Shown: positions 48,462 through 61,261, counted from the stretch's first letter. The stretch is DNA of 64,000 bases from Brachyhypopomus gauderio (GCF_052324685.1 NC_135212.1:47192825-47256824); one strand, 5' to 3'. Translations and numbers: made by a program. The notes: a model not told the origin generated them from the letters alone.

Positions 48462-49794
48462 TGTACTTAGACTTCATATCTGAACTGTCCTGTTCCTTGT
48501 GTACCTTGTGATTCATCTGGTCTTGCAAAGTTTTGCAAATGCACAAGCTGAGATCTGGATATCAGGCAATCTGTGATCCAGGTGATGTTGGTGGCATATC
48601 ATTTAGCTTTTCACCAAGTGAAGGATTTGACTCCATACCTCTTTACAAGGCTTCTTCCACATCTTAGCATTGAAAGGCTTTGCCTTGAAATAGTCAAAAA
48701 CATAGGGTCTCTCAGTACTCTATTTTAAGAAAGATGTAACTACCACCCACATAGATGCACACAAAAAAGGACGGGTCAAGTATTTTAGAAAGCCTTTAAT
48801 TGCAGAATTTACCAGAGATCCAGACATGTGTCAAATGTACATGACTTCTTCCTCAGTGTTATCATGAATCCTCCTGACAATGTGGGTCTCCTACAAAAAT
48901 AGGAGTCCACGCGACAATTTATACCTTGGAATCTAGTATTTTTAGTATTGATCAAAACATTTAGTGAGGTCAAACTCCAAATTGGCAGAGATGTCCAATA
49001 CATGTATAGAATAACTTCATGTTCAAACCTTAATTTCTATAAAAAGGTTGAACATGGTCTTTCAGGAAAAAATAAATAAATATGCCCCTCCCCCGGCACA
49101 ACACCCATCATGTCCGAGTCTATATAATATAGCAATGGACAGAAAATTGAAACTTCCCCACAAGCTGTAAAAATATTGAAATTCATTTTTGGGTGAAAAA
49201 TTACTGAAGATGGTTCAGAATTGAGGTTCATGTCAATTCTAGAAGAATTACACATTCACTGGAGAGAATTCCCAAAGAAAGTCCTTCTACACATGGAAAC
49301 CCATTTGGAGTAATGGGTATCATGTTGCCCATAGGCAATGAAGTAGTGGTGCAATGCTGTGGCTGTTGTCCTGACCCCTCCTTGCACCAGAGAGTTCAGG
49401 TTAAGGGGAAGACTGCACAATAGGCTGCCATTTCCATTAGCATGTGACGGGATGTAAAAAAAGGTACAGGAATCGGTGTGACCTCATTCCTTGGAAGGTG
49501 CCACTCTAGCCCAATGCTTCAATGATGGACAAGCTAAAATCAGTACCAACCACCCAAATGCAGACCCCTATTGACAGGGAGCATTGAATCCTGAGCATGA
49601 GGAAATGCTAGTCTGCTATGAATACCTAGAAGGCTAGCCTTGTACACAAGGCCATAGAGGCACAAGCATACAAGTTTAAAGACCCTGGATTAAGCACTCT
49701 AACCATAATGCAAACTAGTTGTGGAAGTAGACCTACAACAGATTCAGCCCAATTGCATAGCAACACAGGACAGGTTGTCGAGTCACAGTACTAG
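48462..49794. other. Unit spacer downstream of zp3 (B3), no recognised gene
   Basis: Same spacer as the other units. Unlike B1 and B2 it reads ctgacccctcc. No gene recognised. Confidence 0.6.
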
Positions 49795-49813
49795 TTTATT
49801 TCAATCAAGACCA

Positions 49814-51706
49814 TCAAGCACTCTCCTTAACCATGATGGGTCCAAGGATTACTTCTCCTTCCAGCAGAGTACCTGCAAAAAAAAAAAGGGGTAGGGATTT
49901 AGGCTCCGCTTGCAAGTCCACGTCACCTCTAGTCCAAGCTGCAGACCTTCTCCAAGAATGATCAGGTACTGGCAGAGCATGGCATGCACGTACCTTTGTC
50001 CTCAGACAAGTCTCGCCCCTTCCGGGAGCTACAGGTGGTGTCGCAACAGCCACACACCTGGTCAAGACCATACGCTGCAGTCCACCTGTGAAGCCAGAAT
50101 AGCCAAGCTTACCAGCTAGGCCTCACCAGTAACCTGCTGGTTTCAGAACCACAGCCACATACCTGTTGCTAGAGAACGAACAAGCTTTGTGCTCAGGATC
50201 AGCAGCGTAAGAAGCTGGAGTTGCCTTCATAAAGCATGTGAAGTAGAGCTGGAAAGACAGGGGTTAGTTCAGACAGCCAGTCCTTCTACTCACCCCCCCT
50301 ACCAAACATGCTTACATACCAAACCACTGTTGTCCTGCTGAAACCTGAATGCCTCCAACTGAAACCTCAGCTTGTCTGCTTCAGTTTGGGGCAGGAAGTG
50401 AGAATGGGAACCTGTGAGCTTGGCATCAATCAGGCACCTGCAATCATTTGTGCAGTCAGACCACAACTAGCTGATCTCTACAGCCATCACAAAGCCCACA
50501 AGGAAGCCACTCACCCATGGTTATCTATGAAGGCATAACTAGGGACTGCATTCACATCAGGAAACACAGTGGCCACACAGGTGTCCAGATACACACGAAG
50601 GGGCACGTGGTAGAACTGAATTACAGATGCCTCAACACTGATCACATCATGCAGGAAGTACTGGTTGGAGAGCCTTTCAGACGTCCAGTCATCTGGAGAA
50701 GAAACCTCATTAGGTCCAGTTCAGGCACAGCTCATCAGTAGGTATGGTGTAGCCATGGGACAAACCTGTCATGAGTCTCAGGGAGAAGACAAGCTGTTCC
50801 TCAGCAACTTGGGTAGAAGCATATGGGATCCAGGCAGGCATCAGAGCATTGCTGCTTACATTGTGGAACCTACAAAGCATTTTATGGCCATCAGATTGAA
50901 CAGAGCCTTCCAAATAATACTGAACATCACATCTGGTAGGGTCCAATACCTTGGATAGTGACACTCGATGCGAACCTCAGCACCAACGGTTCTCACAATA
51001 GGAGTGTGAGCAAAATTGTGGGGAACATAGCGGACGTAGAAGACGTAGACCAGCTCATCTGGAGTCATCTGTTAAGAAAGAAGTGGTGTTATTGCATGCA
51101 GGTTTAAAGCAGCACTGAAGCATTCACTTCATAGACACTCACACTGGTAGTACTGTTGCAGGCCTGCAGTGCTGACTGGAAGATGAGGACTTGAGCAGCA
51201 CGGTCCTCCCCACTGACGGCACAGTTTCCCAGGGTGATCTCAGATGGATTTATCAGCTCACCGGTTCCAAACAGGTCCTTCTTGACCTCCACATGTATGC
51301 CAGTCTCACCACACTCTGCTGCTACACTTGCAGTAGGAACAGGGGGGCTCATCTGAAACTGCATTAGTGGCTGTCTTGCTGGTAGTTGAGGGTCATTGGG
51401 GAAGTGCCATGCCACCTGCTTCACAGGTCCCTGAAATACTTGCTGGGACTGAACGTTGGAAGGCTGCTGCACAGGTATCTGCACAGGATTCCAAGACTGC
51501 TGGCTAAATGATCCTTGGACAGGCCCTGTGGGGTTAGAAACATGGCTCCCCTGAGATGACCCTCCAGCTACCACTTGCCTTCTTGCTTGTTGCTGCAAAT
51601 TAGATTGTAGTCCAGTTGGAAGTTGGGATCTGACCATTCCTGCTTGCCATGCCTCAGATACCACCAGCAAAATCACCACACAAAGGCCCACTTTGCCTAA
51701 ACCCAT
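49814..51706 (-). CDS. zp3: Zona pellucida glycoprotein 3 (zp3), copy 5, intact
   Basis: 8 exons, 439 residues: 51143-51706, 50950-51068, 50766-50869, 50515-50692, 50320-50437, 50163-50248, 49994-50085, 49814-49872. Type B (G48, M115). It has a private synonymous change in the His55 codon (CAC to CAT). The exon 8 acceptor tract is T11. It lies 2.7 kb from the young BEL/Pao element, which therefore sits on the downstream (3') side of this gene. Confidence 0.93.
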
Positions 51707-52398
51707 TGTAAATCTCCCTAGAGTCTCTAGACATACTCAACCTGCCTGGTCTTTCTCTTTTTGTACAATATTGTAGGCTCACACCTCCAATCCCTTTCTA
51801 ATAGGATTAATGTCCTTCTGAGCCTGTTGAGTCATGTATTACTCTGACTCACAGCTGACAGCAATTAAGTCTTTTCATTTAAATCTTGGAGTTAATTGAC
51901 CCATACCATGAATGAACTGAGCACTATTGGGTATTGGACATATATCAAATCAACACATACAGTTTGCTGAATAAATTAATAAGTTAGTAGTTTAGTATTT
52001 TCACACAACACTATTGCACACCATTGTAATATACATCAAATCCTTATACATGAATGTAACTTGTGGATAAATATTGCATGACTTGATTTGCTGTAATATT
52101 TTTTGTGAGACATTTAATTTATCCCTCATACAGAAGACAAGACATTAACCAAAGAGGCTAAATTACAGATGCTTCAACATTGATGATATTGTTCAGGAAT
52201 TACTGATTCAAGGGAATTTCATTCAACTTGAAAATAAACCTAATTCGAAGGTCCAGATCATGCAAAGACTTGATTAATTAGCTCTGAAACCGTTATATAA
52301 ATATGTCCTGCACCATACATATAAATTAATTAATTAGGTGGAAATTAGGGCCCTGTCCTGCCATTGGTTGGTCATAAAGAACAATATGAGCTGACATG
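51707..52398 (-). promoter_or_regulatory. zp3 copy 5 5' flank / candidate promoter
   Basis: Same layout as copy 1, with the E-box CAGCTG at 51852-51857. It carries a private 9-bp deletion in the AT-rich distal part (taagttagtagtttag, near 51980) relative to the other copies. Confidence 0.45.
52159..52256 (-). pseudogene. Decayed zp3 exon 4 relic (unit B3)
   Basis: Copy of the relic described at 7643-7740. Confidence 0.68.
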
Positions 52399-52653
52399 GT
52401 GGAAAGCAGTTATTATCTGGCAGGACATGACTACAGGGAGACAATGGAAGGATTTAAGTCCATGGAAGGGGTAGACAAAATATTCTACAATGCTGGAAAT
52501 CTTACTGGTGCAGTTATCATAATACATGTTCTGGGTATTTATTGTATTTCCTGCTTCTTTGACCCATTTCACACTCTTGTGTTGTCACACATAGTTAGCA
52601 TTGTGCTGCAATGTAAAGAGATCTCCTTCCATTCATTTCAGCCATCATCAACA

Positions 52654-54245
52654 GCTCCTACATTTTGGGACATGTACCTAGTGTGTCCAAGAGAGCCAGG
52701 TTGGTACCTATATTGAAGAAGGCAACACTTGACAGCTCCGACATAAGCACCTACAGACCAGGACCACTTCTCTCTTTTTTCCCCAAAACTCTGGAACAAG
52801 AAAAATCAATGATCAATTATCTCTTTTCCTCACCCAGAACCAACCCCATTATTCCAATCAGTCTGGCTTCAAATAGGCACACTCAACAGAAGTGTCCCTC
52901 AAAGCAGTGACTCCAAAGCCTCAAGCTGCCAATTCTGACAAGCTATCATAAGTCTTAATTCTTCTAGATCTTTCAGCGGCAGTTGGCACCGTTATCCACA
53001 ACATCCTTCTCTCTGTTATTTCTAGCCTCGCTGTGACTGGCTCAACCTGGAAATGGTTACAGTCATATCTGGAAGAACGGTTGTATCAGGTAACATGGAG
53101 AGGATCTATATCCAATCCATGTATCCTCTCCAACGGAGTCCCCCAAGGCTCAGCCTAAGGCCCTCTTTTCTTTGTATAGTCAGGTAACACGGTTTCTTTT
53201 CATTTCTCCTATCATTGCTATGCTAATGACACCCAACTAATTCCATCATTTCCATATTCAGACACCCAGGTTTCTGGGCTTATTTCAGCATGCTTGGCAG
53301 ATATTGCTTCCTGGATGACCACTCACCACCCGAGGCTCTAACCCTAGCAAAACAAGCTTCTGTACTTTCCAGGAATCCCAAACCTTCACAAGGACGTCAC
53401 AATTTCATTTGAGAACACCCAGTTATCACCGTCAGAAACTACTTGAAGCCTGGGTGTAACTTTGGACAACCAGTTGTCTTTCTCAACACTTTTCAACCCT
53501 CACCAGGTGCTGCAGATTTCTCCTCTGCAACATACAGATAATATGACCTTTTCTTTCACAGGAAGGTACTCAGGTGCTTGTGCAGTCTCTCATCATCTCA
53601 AAACTAGAATACTGCAACTCTCCACTTGCACGTCTTCCTCTATGGGTCATCAGATCTCTACAACTGATCCAGAATGCAGCAGCATGACTGGTCTTCAATG
53701 TCCTCTTCACTGGCTCCCAGTACCTGCACGCATCAGATAGAAAAATTGGATCCTTGAAAAAGAAAGGACTAGCCTTTCCCTACATAATGACCATGGTCAA
53801 AGCCCAACCTGTACGACGAGCACTCCGAATCTGAAGTATGGCTTGACTTGAAAGACCATGCTTAAAGTCTCACGAACGACAAACCTCATGACTCTTCTCT
53901 GTCCTGGCTCAGAGATGGTGAAACAATCTTCTGCAAGCTATTCGGACTGCAGAATCTCTTGTGGTCTTCAAACGTAGACTGAAGTCACCTGTTTATTGAG
54001 TACTTAGATTACCACTAAAACCGCAGATAGCACTTCTTGTCCTTTGCATTGTATGCTTATGAATGTCTATTTTTATTTGCTCTTGTAGGTATCGTTTTTT
54101 TTTATTCCTGTTTAAGTTTGAGCCTATGTCTCTATGTCATACTAGGTAATGGCATCAAGTCCTGTAGTGGTAGTAGTCAGGTCTAAAGCACTTTGCAAAT
54201 CGCTCTAGATGAGAGTGGCTGCTAAATGGCTAAAAAAGTAAATGT
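52654..54245 (+). mobile_element. Decayed L2-clade LINE, uninterrupted (unit C1)
   Basis: This is the only unit whose L2 has neither the Rex1-like LINE nor the gypsy-like fossil. It preserves both empty sites within cttcaaacgtagactgaagt and the following cacctgtttattgagtac (about 53965-54002). It is dead, with many stops. The 5' flank carries private substitutions (ttattatctgg near 52410; atcataatac near 52518). Confidence 0.82.
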
Positions 54246-55137
54246 TGTACTTAGTCAGACTTCATATCTGAACTGTCCTGTTCCTTGTGTACCTTGTGAT
54301 TCATCTGGTCTTGCAAAGTTTTGCAAATGCACAAGCTGAGATCTGGATATCAGGCAATCTGTGATCCAGGTGATGTTGGTGGCATATCATTTAGCTTTTC
54401 ACCAAGTGAAGGATTTGACTCCATACCTCTTTACAAGGCTTCTTCCACATCTTAGCATTGAAAGGCTTTGCCTTGAAATAGTCAAAAACATAGGGTCTCT
54501 CAGTACTCTATTTTAAGAAAGATGTAACTACCACCCACATAGATGCACACAAAAAAGGACGGGTCAAGTATTTTAGAAAGCCTTTAATTGCAGAATTTAC
54601 CAGAGATCCAGACATGTGTCAAATGTACATGACTTCTTCCTCAGTGTTATCATGAATCCTCCTGACAATGTGGGTCTCCTACAAAAATAGGAGTCCACGC
54701 GACAATTTATACCTTGGAATCTAGTATTTTTAGTATTGATCAAAACATTTAGTGAGGTCAAACTCCAAATTGGCAGAGATGTCCAATACATGTATAGAAT
54801 AACTTCATGTTCAAACCTTAATTTCTATAAAAAGGTTGAACATGGTCTTTCAGGAAAAAATAAATAAATATGCCCCTCCCCCGGCACAACACCCATCATG
54901 TCCGAGTCTATATAATATAGCAATGGACAGAAAATTGAAACTTCCCCACAAGCTGTAAAAATATTGAAATTCATTTTTGGGTGAAAAATTACTGAAGATG
55001 GTTCAGAATTGAGGTTCATGTCAATTCTAGAAGAATTACACATTCACTGGAGAGAATTCCCAAAGAAAGTCCTTCTACACATGGAAACCCATTTGGAGTA
55101 ATGGGTATCATGTTGCCCATAGGCAATGAAGTAGTGG
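54246..55137. other. Unit spacer (C1), left part, no recognised gene
   Basis: Same spacer as the other units, with a small tca insertion near 54256. It is interrupted at 55137 by a LINE and resumes at 57826-58273. Confidence 0.6.
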
Positions 55138-55363
55138 TCAAGTCAAGTCAAGTCAAGATAACTTTATTGTCAAAAGTCAAGATAACTTTATTGTCAAAAA
55201 TCTATGTAACAAGGTTAACACAGAAGTTTGAAATTGCGTTTGGCCAGTTCCAATGTGCAGTTTAGCAACATATATTGATAATCACTCACTAACTCACTTA
55301 CACACACACATACACACACAAGCAGTGCAAATTAACATACTGTTACAGACTATTAACATAGTA

Positions 55364-55404
<41 letters not shown>

Positions 55405-55445
55405 TACACACACACACACAGTGTGCAGTAAAAAAACAAAGGCTA

Positions 55446-55491
<46 letters not shown>

Positions 55492-57821
55492 GCAGTAAAA
55501 GGGCTAAAATACTAGACAATAGGTAGGTATACATACATACACATAGCAGCAGAAAGGACAGTCAGTGGTCAAGTAGTTGGATGTAATATGTAAGGTGCAA
55601 GGGTAAAGTGCAAGGTGCATGATGAAATAAATGGAATGATTATGAGTAACTTTGGAATGTTTATGTAGTTCTCATCAGTGTGTTGATGAGTCTGATGGCT
55701 TGTGGAAAGAAGCTGTTTCCCAGTCTGGTGGTACGGGACCGTACGCTACGGTAGCGCTTCCCTGATGGGAGTATTGAAAACAGTTTGTGTGCTGGGTGTG
55801 TTGGATCTTTAGTGATGTTCATTGCTCTCCTGAAGCAGTGTGAGGTGTACAGATCCTTGATGGCTGGTAAGGGTGATCTGATGATCTTTTCTGCAGTCCT
55901 CACCACCCTCTGTAGTGCCTTCTTGTCTGCAGATAGACAGCTGCCATGCCAGACAGAGAGGTTGCTGGTCAGGATGCTTTCAATAGCACCCCTGTAGAAG
56001 GTGGTGAGTGCGGATGTGGGCAGGTCGGCCCTTCTCATCCTCCGCAGGAAGTGGAGTCGTGTCTGTGCTTTCTTGACCAGGGCGGTGGTGTTTGTAGACC
56101 ATGTGAGATCATCTGTGATGTGCACTCCCAGGAACTTTGTGCTTTTCACAGATTCCACAGCACTGCCATTTATGATGAGTGGGATGTGTGTTTGTTGTTT
56201 TTTCCTAAAGTCCACAGTTATTTCTTTTGTTTTGTTGACGTTGAGAAGCAGGTTGTTCTTCTCACACCAGTTAATGAGTTGCTGTACCTCCTCTCTGTAT
56301 GCTGAGTCATCGTTGTCAGTGATGAGACCCACCACTGTTGTGTCGTCGGCAAATTTGATGATGTGATTTGTATCAAATCTGGCACAGCAGTCGTGGGTCA
56401 TCAGCGTGAACAGCAGGGGAGATAGCACACATCCTTGCGGGACCCCGGTGTTTATGATGGTGGTCGCTGAGGAGTTATTTCCAACTCTGACTGTCTGTGG
56501 TCTATTTGTGAGAAAGTCCAGCAGCCAGTTGCACAGTGAGGTGCTGATACCTATTTGACTTAGCTTGTTCACTAGGTGTTGGGGGATGACAGTGTTGAAC
56601 GCAGAGCTGAAGTCAATGAACAGCAGCCGTGCATGACTGTTTTTGTTCTCCAGATGAGCCAGGCATAGATGGAGTGCTGTTGCTATAGCATCATCAGTGG
56701 AGCGCCCGGGTCGATAAGCAAATTGATATGGGTCCAGAGTAGTGGGGATGGTGGATGTTAAGTGGGCCTTTACAAGTCTTTCAAAGCACTTCATCACGAT
56801 GGAAGTGAGTGCTATGGGTCTGTAGTCATTAAGTGATGATATTGGTGACTTTTTAGGTAGTGGTACAATGGTTGTAGCTTTGAAGCTTGCTGGTATGATG
56901 GCTTTGTTCAGAGAGATGTTGAATATGTCTGTGAGGACGTCGGTGAGTGAGTCAGCACAGTCTCTGAGCACACGCCCAGGTATGTTGTCTGGGCCTGCAG
57001 CTTTCCTGGGGTTCACCTTGAGGAGGGTCTTCCTCACGTCCGTTGGGTCCAGTTGGAGTGTCGTGCTGTCTGTATTGAAGATGGCTTTAGTGGGTGTTGT
57101 GGTGTTATTTTCTTCAAACCGGCTGAAGAATGAGTTCAGTGAGTTGAGGAAGTCTGTGTTTTCCTCACATGGTGGGGGAGCTGGCTTGTAGTCTGTGACT
57201 GACTGGATGCCTTGCCACAAGCGTCTAGGGTCTTTCGTGTCTGTGAAGTGTGAGTTGATTTTTTGTCCATAAGCACGCTTGGCTGCTCTCACTCCCCGGT
57301 GTAGGTTGGCCCTGGCTGACTTGAGGGCCTCCTTGTCGCCGTACTTGAAAGCAGCGTTGCGTGCTATTAGGAGCTCACGCACCTCCCTGGTGAACCAGGG
57401 TTTTTCATTTGCTCTCACTGTAATGTCCTTTGTGATGGTTACATCTTCTATGCATTTTGTTATGTAACCGGTTACTGAGTCTGTGTATTCGGTGAGGTTG
57501 ACGTCCTGGTTGGTGGTGGCCGCCTCCCTGAAAACAGACCAGTCTGTGTGTTCAAAACAGTCCTGTAGAGCTCCTGTGGAGCCCTCTGGCCAGACCCTGA
57601 TCTGTTTCACAGCTGGTTTGCTTCTCGTCAGAGGTCTGTAAGCTGGAATTAGCATGACAGAGAGATGGTCTGATGAACCCAGGTGGGGGTGGGGAACTGC
57701 TCTGAAAGCCTGTCTGATGTTGGTGTAGACTTGATCAAGTGTGTTCACCCCTCTTGTAGCAAAGTTTACATATTTGTGGTAGTGTGGCATTACTGTTTTT
57801 AAGTTGGCCTGATTAAAATCC
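55138..57821 (-). mobile_element. Rex1/CR1-type LINE, longest copy (unit C1)
   Basis: This independent insertion is flanked by a 4-bp duplication gtgg (55134-55137 and 57822-57825). The empty site gaagtagtggtgcaatgctg is at about 4811 in unit A1. The minus-strand frame reading down to 55661 covers about 709 codons: the end of the AP-endonuclease domain (SDHLSVML), then a complete reverse transcriptase ([27 protein letters not shown]) and the C-terminal block. It is 5'-truncated inside the endonuclease. The 3' end has a duplicated gtcaagataactttattg segment and tcaag repeats. No stop interrupts the reverse transcriptase, so it is young. Confidence 0.85.
55300..55490. repeat. (CA)n microsatellites in LINE 3' UTR (unit C1)
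   Basis: CA tracts longer than in the A-unit LINEs, with interruptions (cactcacata). Confidence 0.9.
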
Positions 57822-57825
57822 GTGG

Positions 57826-58273
57826 TGCAATGCTGTGGCTGTTGTCCTGACCCCTCCTTGCACCAGAGAGTTCAGGTTAAGGGGAAGACTGCACAATAGG
57901 CTGCCATTTCCATTAGCATGTGACGGGATGTAAAAAAAAAAGGTACAGGAATCGGTGTGACCTCATTCCTTGGAAGGTGCCACTCTAGCCCAATGCTTCA
58001 ATGATGGACAAGCTAAAATCAGTACCAACCACCCAAATGCAGACCCCTATTGACAGGGAGCATTGAATCCTGAGCATGAGGAAATGCTAGTCTGCTATGA
58101 ATACCTAGAAGGCTAGCCTTGTACACAAGGCCATAGAGGCACAAGCATACAAGTTTAAAGACCCTGGATTAAGCACTCTAACCATAATGCAAACTAGTTG
58201 TGGAAGTAGACCTACAACAGATTCAGCCCAATTGCATAGCAACACAGGACAGGTTGTCGAGTCACAGTACTAG
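57826..58273. other. Unit spacer (C1), right part, no recognised gene
   Basis: Continuation of the spacer after the LINE, down to the zp3 polyadenylation signal. Its A-run (about 57930) is slightly longer than in other units. No gene recognised. Confidence 0.6.
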
Positions 58274-58292
58274 TTTATTTCAATCAAGACCA

Positions 58293-60188
58293 TCAAGCAC
58301 TCTCCTTAACCATGATGGGTCCAAGGATTACTTCTCCTTCCAGCAGAGTACCTGCAAAAAAAAAAGGGGTAGGGATTTAGGCTCCACTTGCAAGTCCACG
58401 TCACCTCTAGTCCAAGCTGCAGACCTTCTCCAAGAATGATCAGGTACTGGCAGCGCATGGCATGCACGTACCTTTGTCCTCAGACAAGTCTCGCCCCTTC
58501 CGGGAGCTACAGGTGGTGTCGCAACAGCCACACACCTGGTCAAGACCATACGCTGCAGTCCACCTGTGAAGCCAGAATAGCCAAGCTTACCAGCTAGGCC
58601 TCACCAGTAACCTGCTGGTTTCAGAACCACAGCCACATACCTGTTGCTAGAGAACGAACAAGCTTTGTGCTCAGGATCAGCAGTGTAAGAAGCTGGAGTT
58701 GCCTTCATAAAGCATGTGAAGTAGAGCTGGAAAGACAGGGGTTAGTTCAGACAGCCAGTCATTCTACTCACCCCCCCCCCCTACCAAACATGCTTACATA
58801 CCAAACCACTGTTGTCCTGCTGAAACCTGAATGCCTCCAACTGAAACCTCAGCTTGTCTGCTTCAGTTTGGGGCAGGAAGTGAGAATGGGAACCTGTGAG
58901 CTTGGCATCAATCAGGCACCTGCAATCATTTGTGCAGTCAGACCACAACTAGCTGATCTCTACAGCCATCACAAAGCCCACAAGGAAGCCACTCACCCAT
59001 GGTTATCTATGAAGGCATAACTAGGGACTGCATTCACATCAGGAAACACAGTGGCCACACAGGTGTCCAGATACACACGAAGGGGCACGTGGTAGAACTG
59101 AATTACAGATGCCTCAACACTGATCACATCATGCAGGAAGTACTGGTTGGAGAGCCTTTCAGACGTCCAGTCATCTGGAGAAGAAACCTCATTAGGTCCA
59201 GTTCAGGCACAGCTCATCAGTAGGTATGGTGTAGCCATGGGACAAACCTGTCATGAGTCTCAGGGAGAAGACAAGCTGTTCCTCAGCAACTTGGGTAGAA
59301 GCATATGGGATCCAGGCAGGCATCAGAGCATTGCTGCTTACATTGTGGAACCTACAAAGCATTTTATGGCCATCAGATTGAACAGAGCCTTCCAAATAAT
59401 ACTGAACATCACATCTGGTAGGGTCCAATACCTTGGATAGTGACACTCGATGCGAACCTCAGCACCAACGGTTCTCACAATAGGAGTGTGAGCAAAATTG
59501 TGGGGAACATAGCGGACGTAGAAGACGTAGACCAGCTCATCTGGAGTCATCTGTTAAGAAAGAAGTGGTGTTATTGCATGCAGGTTTAAAGCAGCACTGA
59601 AGCATTCACTTCATAGACACTCACACTGGTAGTACTGTTGCAGGCCTGCAGTGCTGACTGGAAGATGAGGACTTGAGCAGCACGGTCCTCCCCACTGACG
59701 GCACAGTTTCCCAGGGTGATCTCAGATGGATTTATCAGCTCACCGGTTCCAAACAGGTCCTTCTTGACCTCCACATGTATGCCAGTCTCACCACACTCTG
59801 CTGCTACACTTGCAGTAGGAACAGGGGGGCTCATCTGAAACTGCATTAGTGGCTGTCTTGCTGGTAGTTGAGGGTCATTGGGGAAGTGCCATGCCACCTG
59901 CTTCACAGGTCCCTGAAATACTTGCTGGGACTGAACGTTGGAAGGCTGCTGCACAGGTATCTGCACAGGATTCCAAGACTGCTGGCTAAATGATCCTTGG
60001 ACAGGCCCTGTGGGGTTAGAAACGTGGCTCCCCTGAGATGACCCTCCAGCTACCACTTGCCTTCTTGCTTGTTGCTGCAAATTAGATTGTAGTCCAGTTG
60101 GAAGTTGGGATCTGACCATTCCTGCTTGCCATGCCTCAGATACCACCAGCAAAATCACCACACAAAGGCCCACTTTGCCTAAACCCAT
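58293..60188 (-). CDS. zp3: Zona pellucida glycoprotein 3 (zp3), copy 6, intact
   Basis: 8 exons, 439 residues: 59625-60188, 59432-59550, 59248-59351, 58997-59174, 58802-58919, 58641-58726, 58472-58563, 58293-58351. Type B (G48, M115). It has the only difference I found in the ZP-C region: A376T (ACT for GCT), just after the LYFTCFMKATP hydrophobic strand. The exon 8 acceptor tract is T10, the shortest. An open frame continues 10 codons upstream of the ATG, but from GTG only; the homologous ATG used in copies 1 to 5 is the better start. The upstream out-of-frame ATG present in other copies is lost here. Confidence 0.93.
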
Positions 60189-60824
60189 TGTAAATCTCCC
60201 TAGAGTCTCCAGACACACTCAACCTGCCTGGTCTTTCTCTTTTTGTACAATATTGTAGGCTCACACCTCCAATCCCTTTCTAATAGGATTAATGTCCTTC
60301 TGAGCCTGTTGAGTCATGTATTACTCTGACTCACAGCTGACAGCAATTAAGTCTTTTCATTTAAATCTTGGAGTTAATTGACCCATACCATGAATGAACT
60401 GAGCACTATTGGGTATTGGACATATATCAAATCAACACATACAGTTTGCTAAATAAATTAATAAGTTAGTAAAGTTAGTAGTTTAGTATTTTCACACAAC
60501 ACTATTGCACACCATTGTAATATACATCAAATCCTTATACATGAATGTAACTTGTGGATAAATATTGCATGACTTGATTTGCTGTAATATTTTTTGTGAG
60601 ACATTTAATTTATCCCTCATACAGAAGACAAGACATTAACCAAAGAGGCTAAATTACAGATGCTTCAACATTGATGATATTGTTCAGGAATTACTGATTC
60701 AAGGGAATTTCATTCAACTTGAAAATAAACCTAATTCGAAGGTCCAGATCATGCAAAGACTTGATTAATTAGCTCTGAAACCGTTATATAAATATGTCCT
60801 GCACCATACATATAAATTAATTAA
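60189..60824 (-). promoter_or_regulatory. zp3 copy 6 5' flank / candidate promoter
   Basis: The E-box CAGCTG is at 60334-60339. The distal end is shorter than in other units because sequence is missing at the array border (see 60825-61059). Confidence 0.45.
60650..60747 (-). pseudogene. Decayed zp3 exon 4 relic (unit C1)
   Basis: Copy of the relic described at 7643-7740. Confidence 0.68.
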
Positions 60825-61059
60825 GTGGAAACAATGGAAGGATTTAAGTCCATGGAAGGGGTAGACAAAATATTCTACAATGCTGGAAATCTTACTGGTG
60901 CAGTTATCATGATACATGTTCTGGGTATTTATTGTATTTCCTGCTTCTTTGACCCATTTCACACTCTGGTACCTTGTTGCCAGGCTGGTACCTATATTGA
61001 ATAAGGCAACACTTGACAGCTCCAACATAAGCATCTACAGAACGGAATCACTTCTCTTC
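60825..61059 (+). repeat. Truncated, diverged seventh unit at the array border
   Basis: Starts gtggaaacaatgg, where full units have about 110 further bases between two gtggaaa words. It then follows the unit 5' segment, lacks about 120 bp before the L2 start, and keeps only the first L2 block (ARLVPILNKATLDSS). Similarity ends near cttctcttcaagcg. It carries private substitutions not seen in the other six units and is the most diverged copy. Confidence 0.7.
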
Positions 61060-61261
61060 AAGCGTTTGTGTGTGTGTAGCGTCCTGTGCTCGTCTTTGTC
61101 ACTATGTGATTTTGTTAAATATGCGCTGCCTGTGTAGTATTTACCCCCAACCACACACACACCCCCCCACACCCACACATATCTCGCATGTAACCGGTCC
61201 TTGGCTTTAGACCCTAGGAGGTTTTTTTTTTAAAGATTTTATAACTTCTATTTTTTTTTAT
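61060..61261. other. Array-flank linker, no recognised gene
   Basis: GT-, CA- and T-rich low-complexity sequence between the zp3 array and the repeat-coding exon duplicate. Confidence 0.6.

Noticed and set aside
60189-60218. 10-codon N-terminal extension of zp3 copy 6
   Set aside because: It depends on a GTG start and is absent from the other five copies; the conserved ATG followed by the signal peptide is the start.
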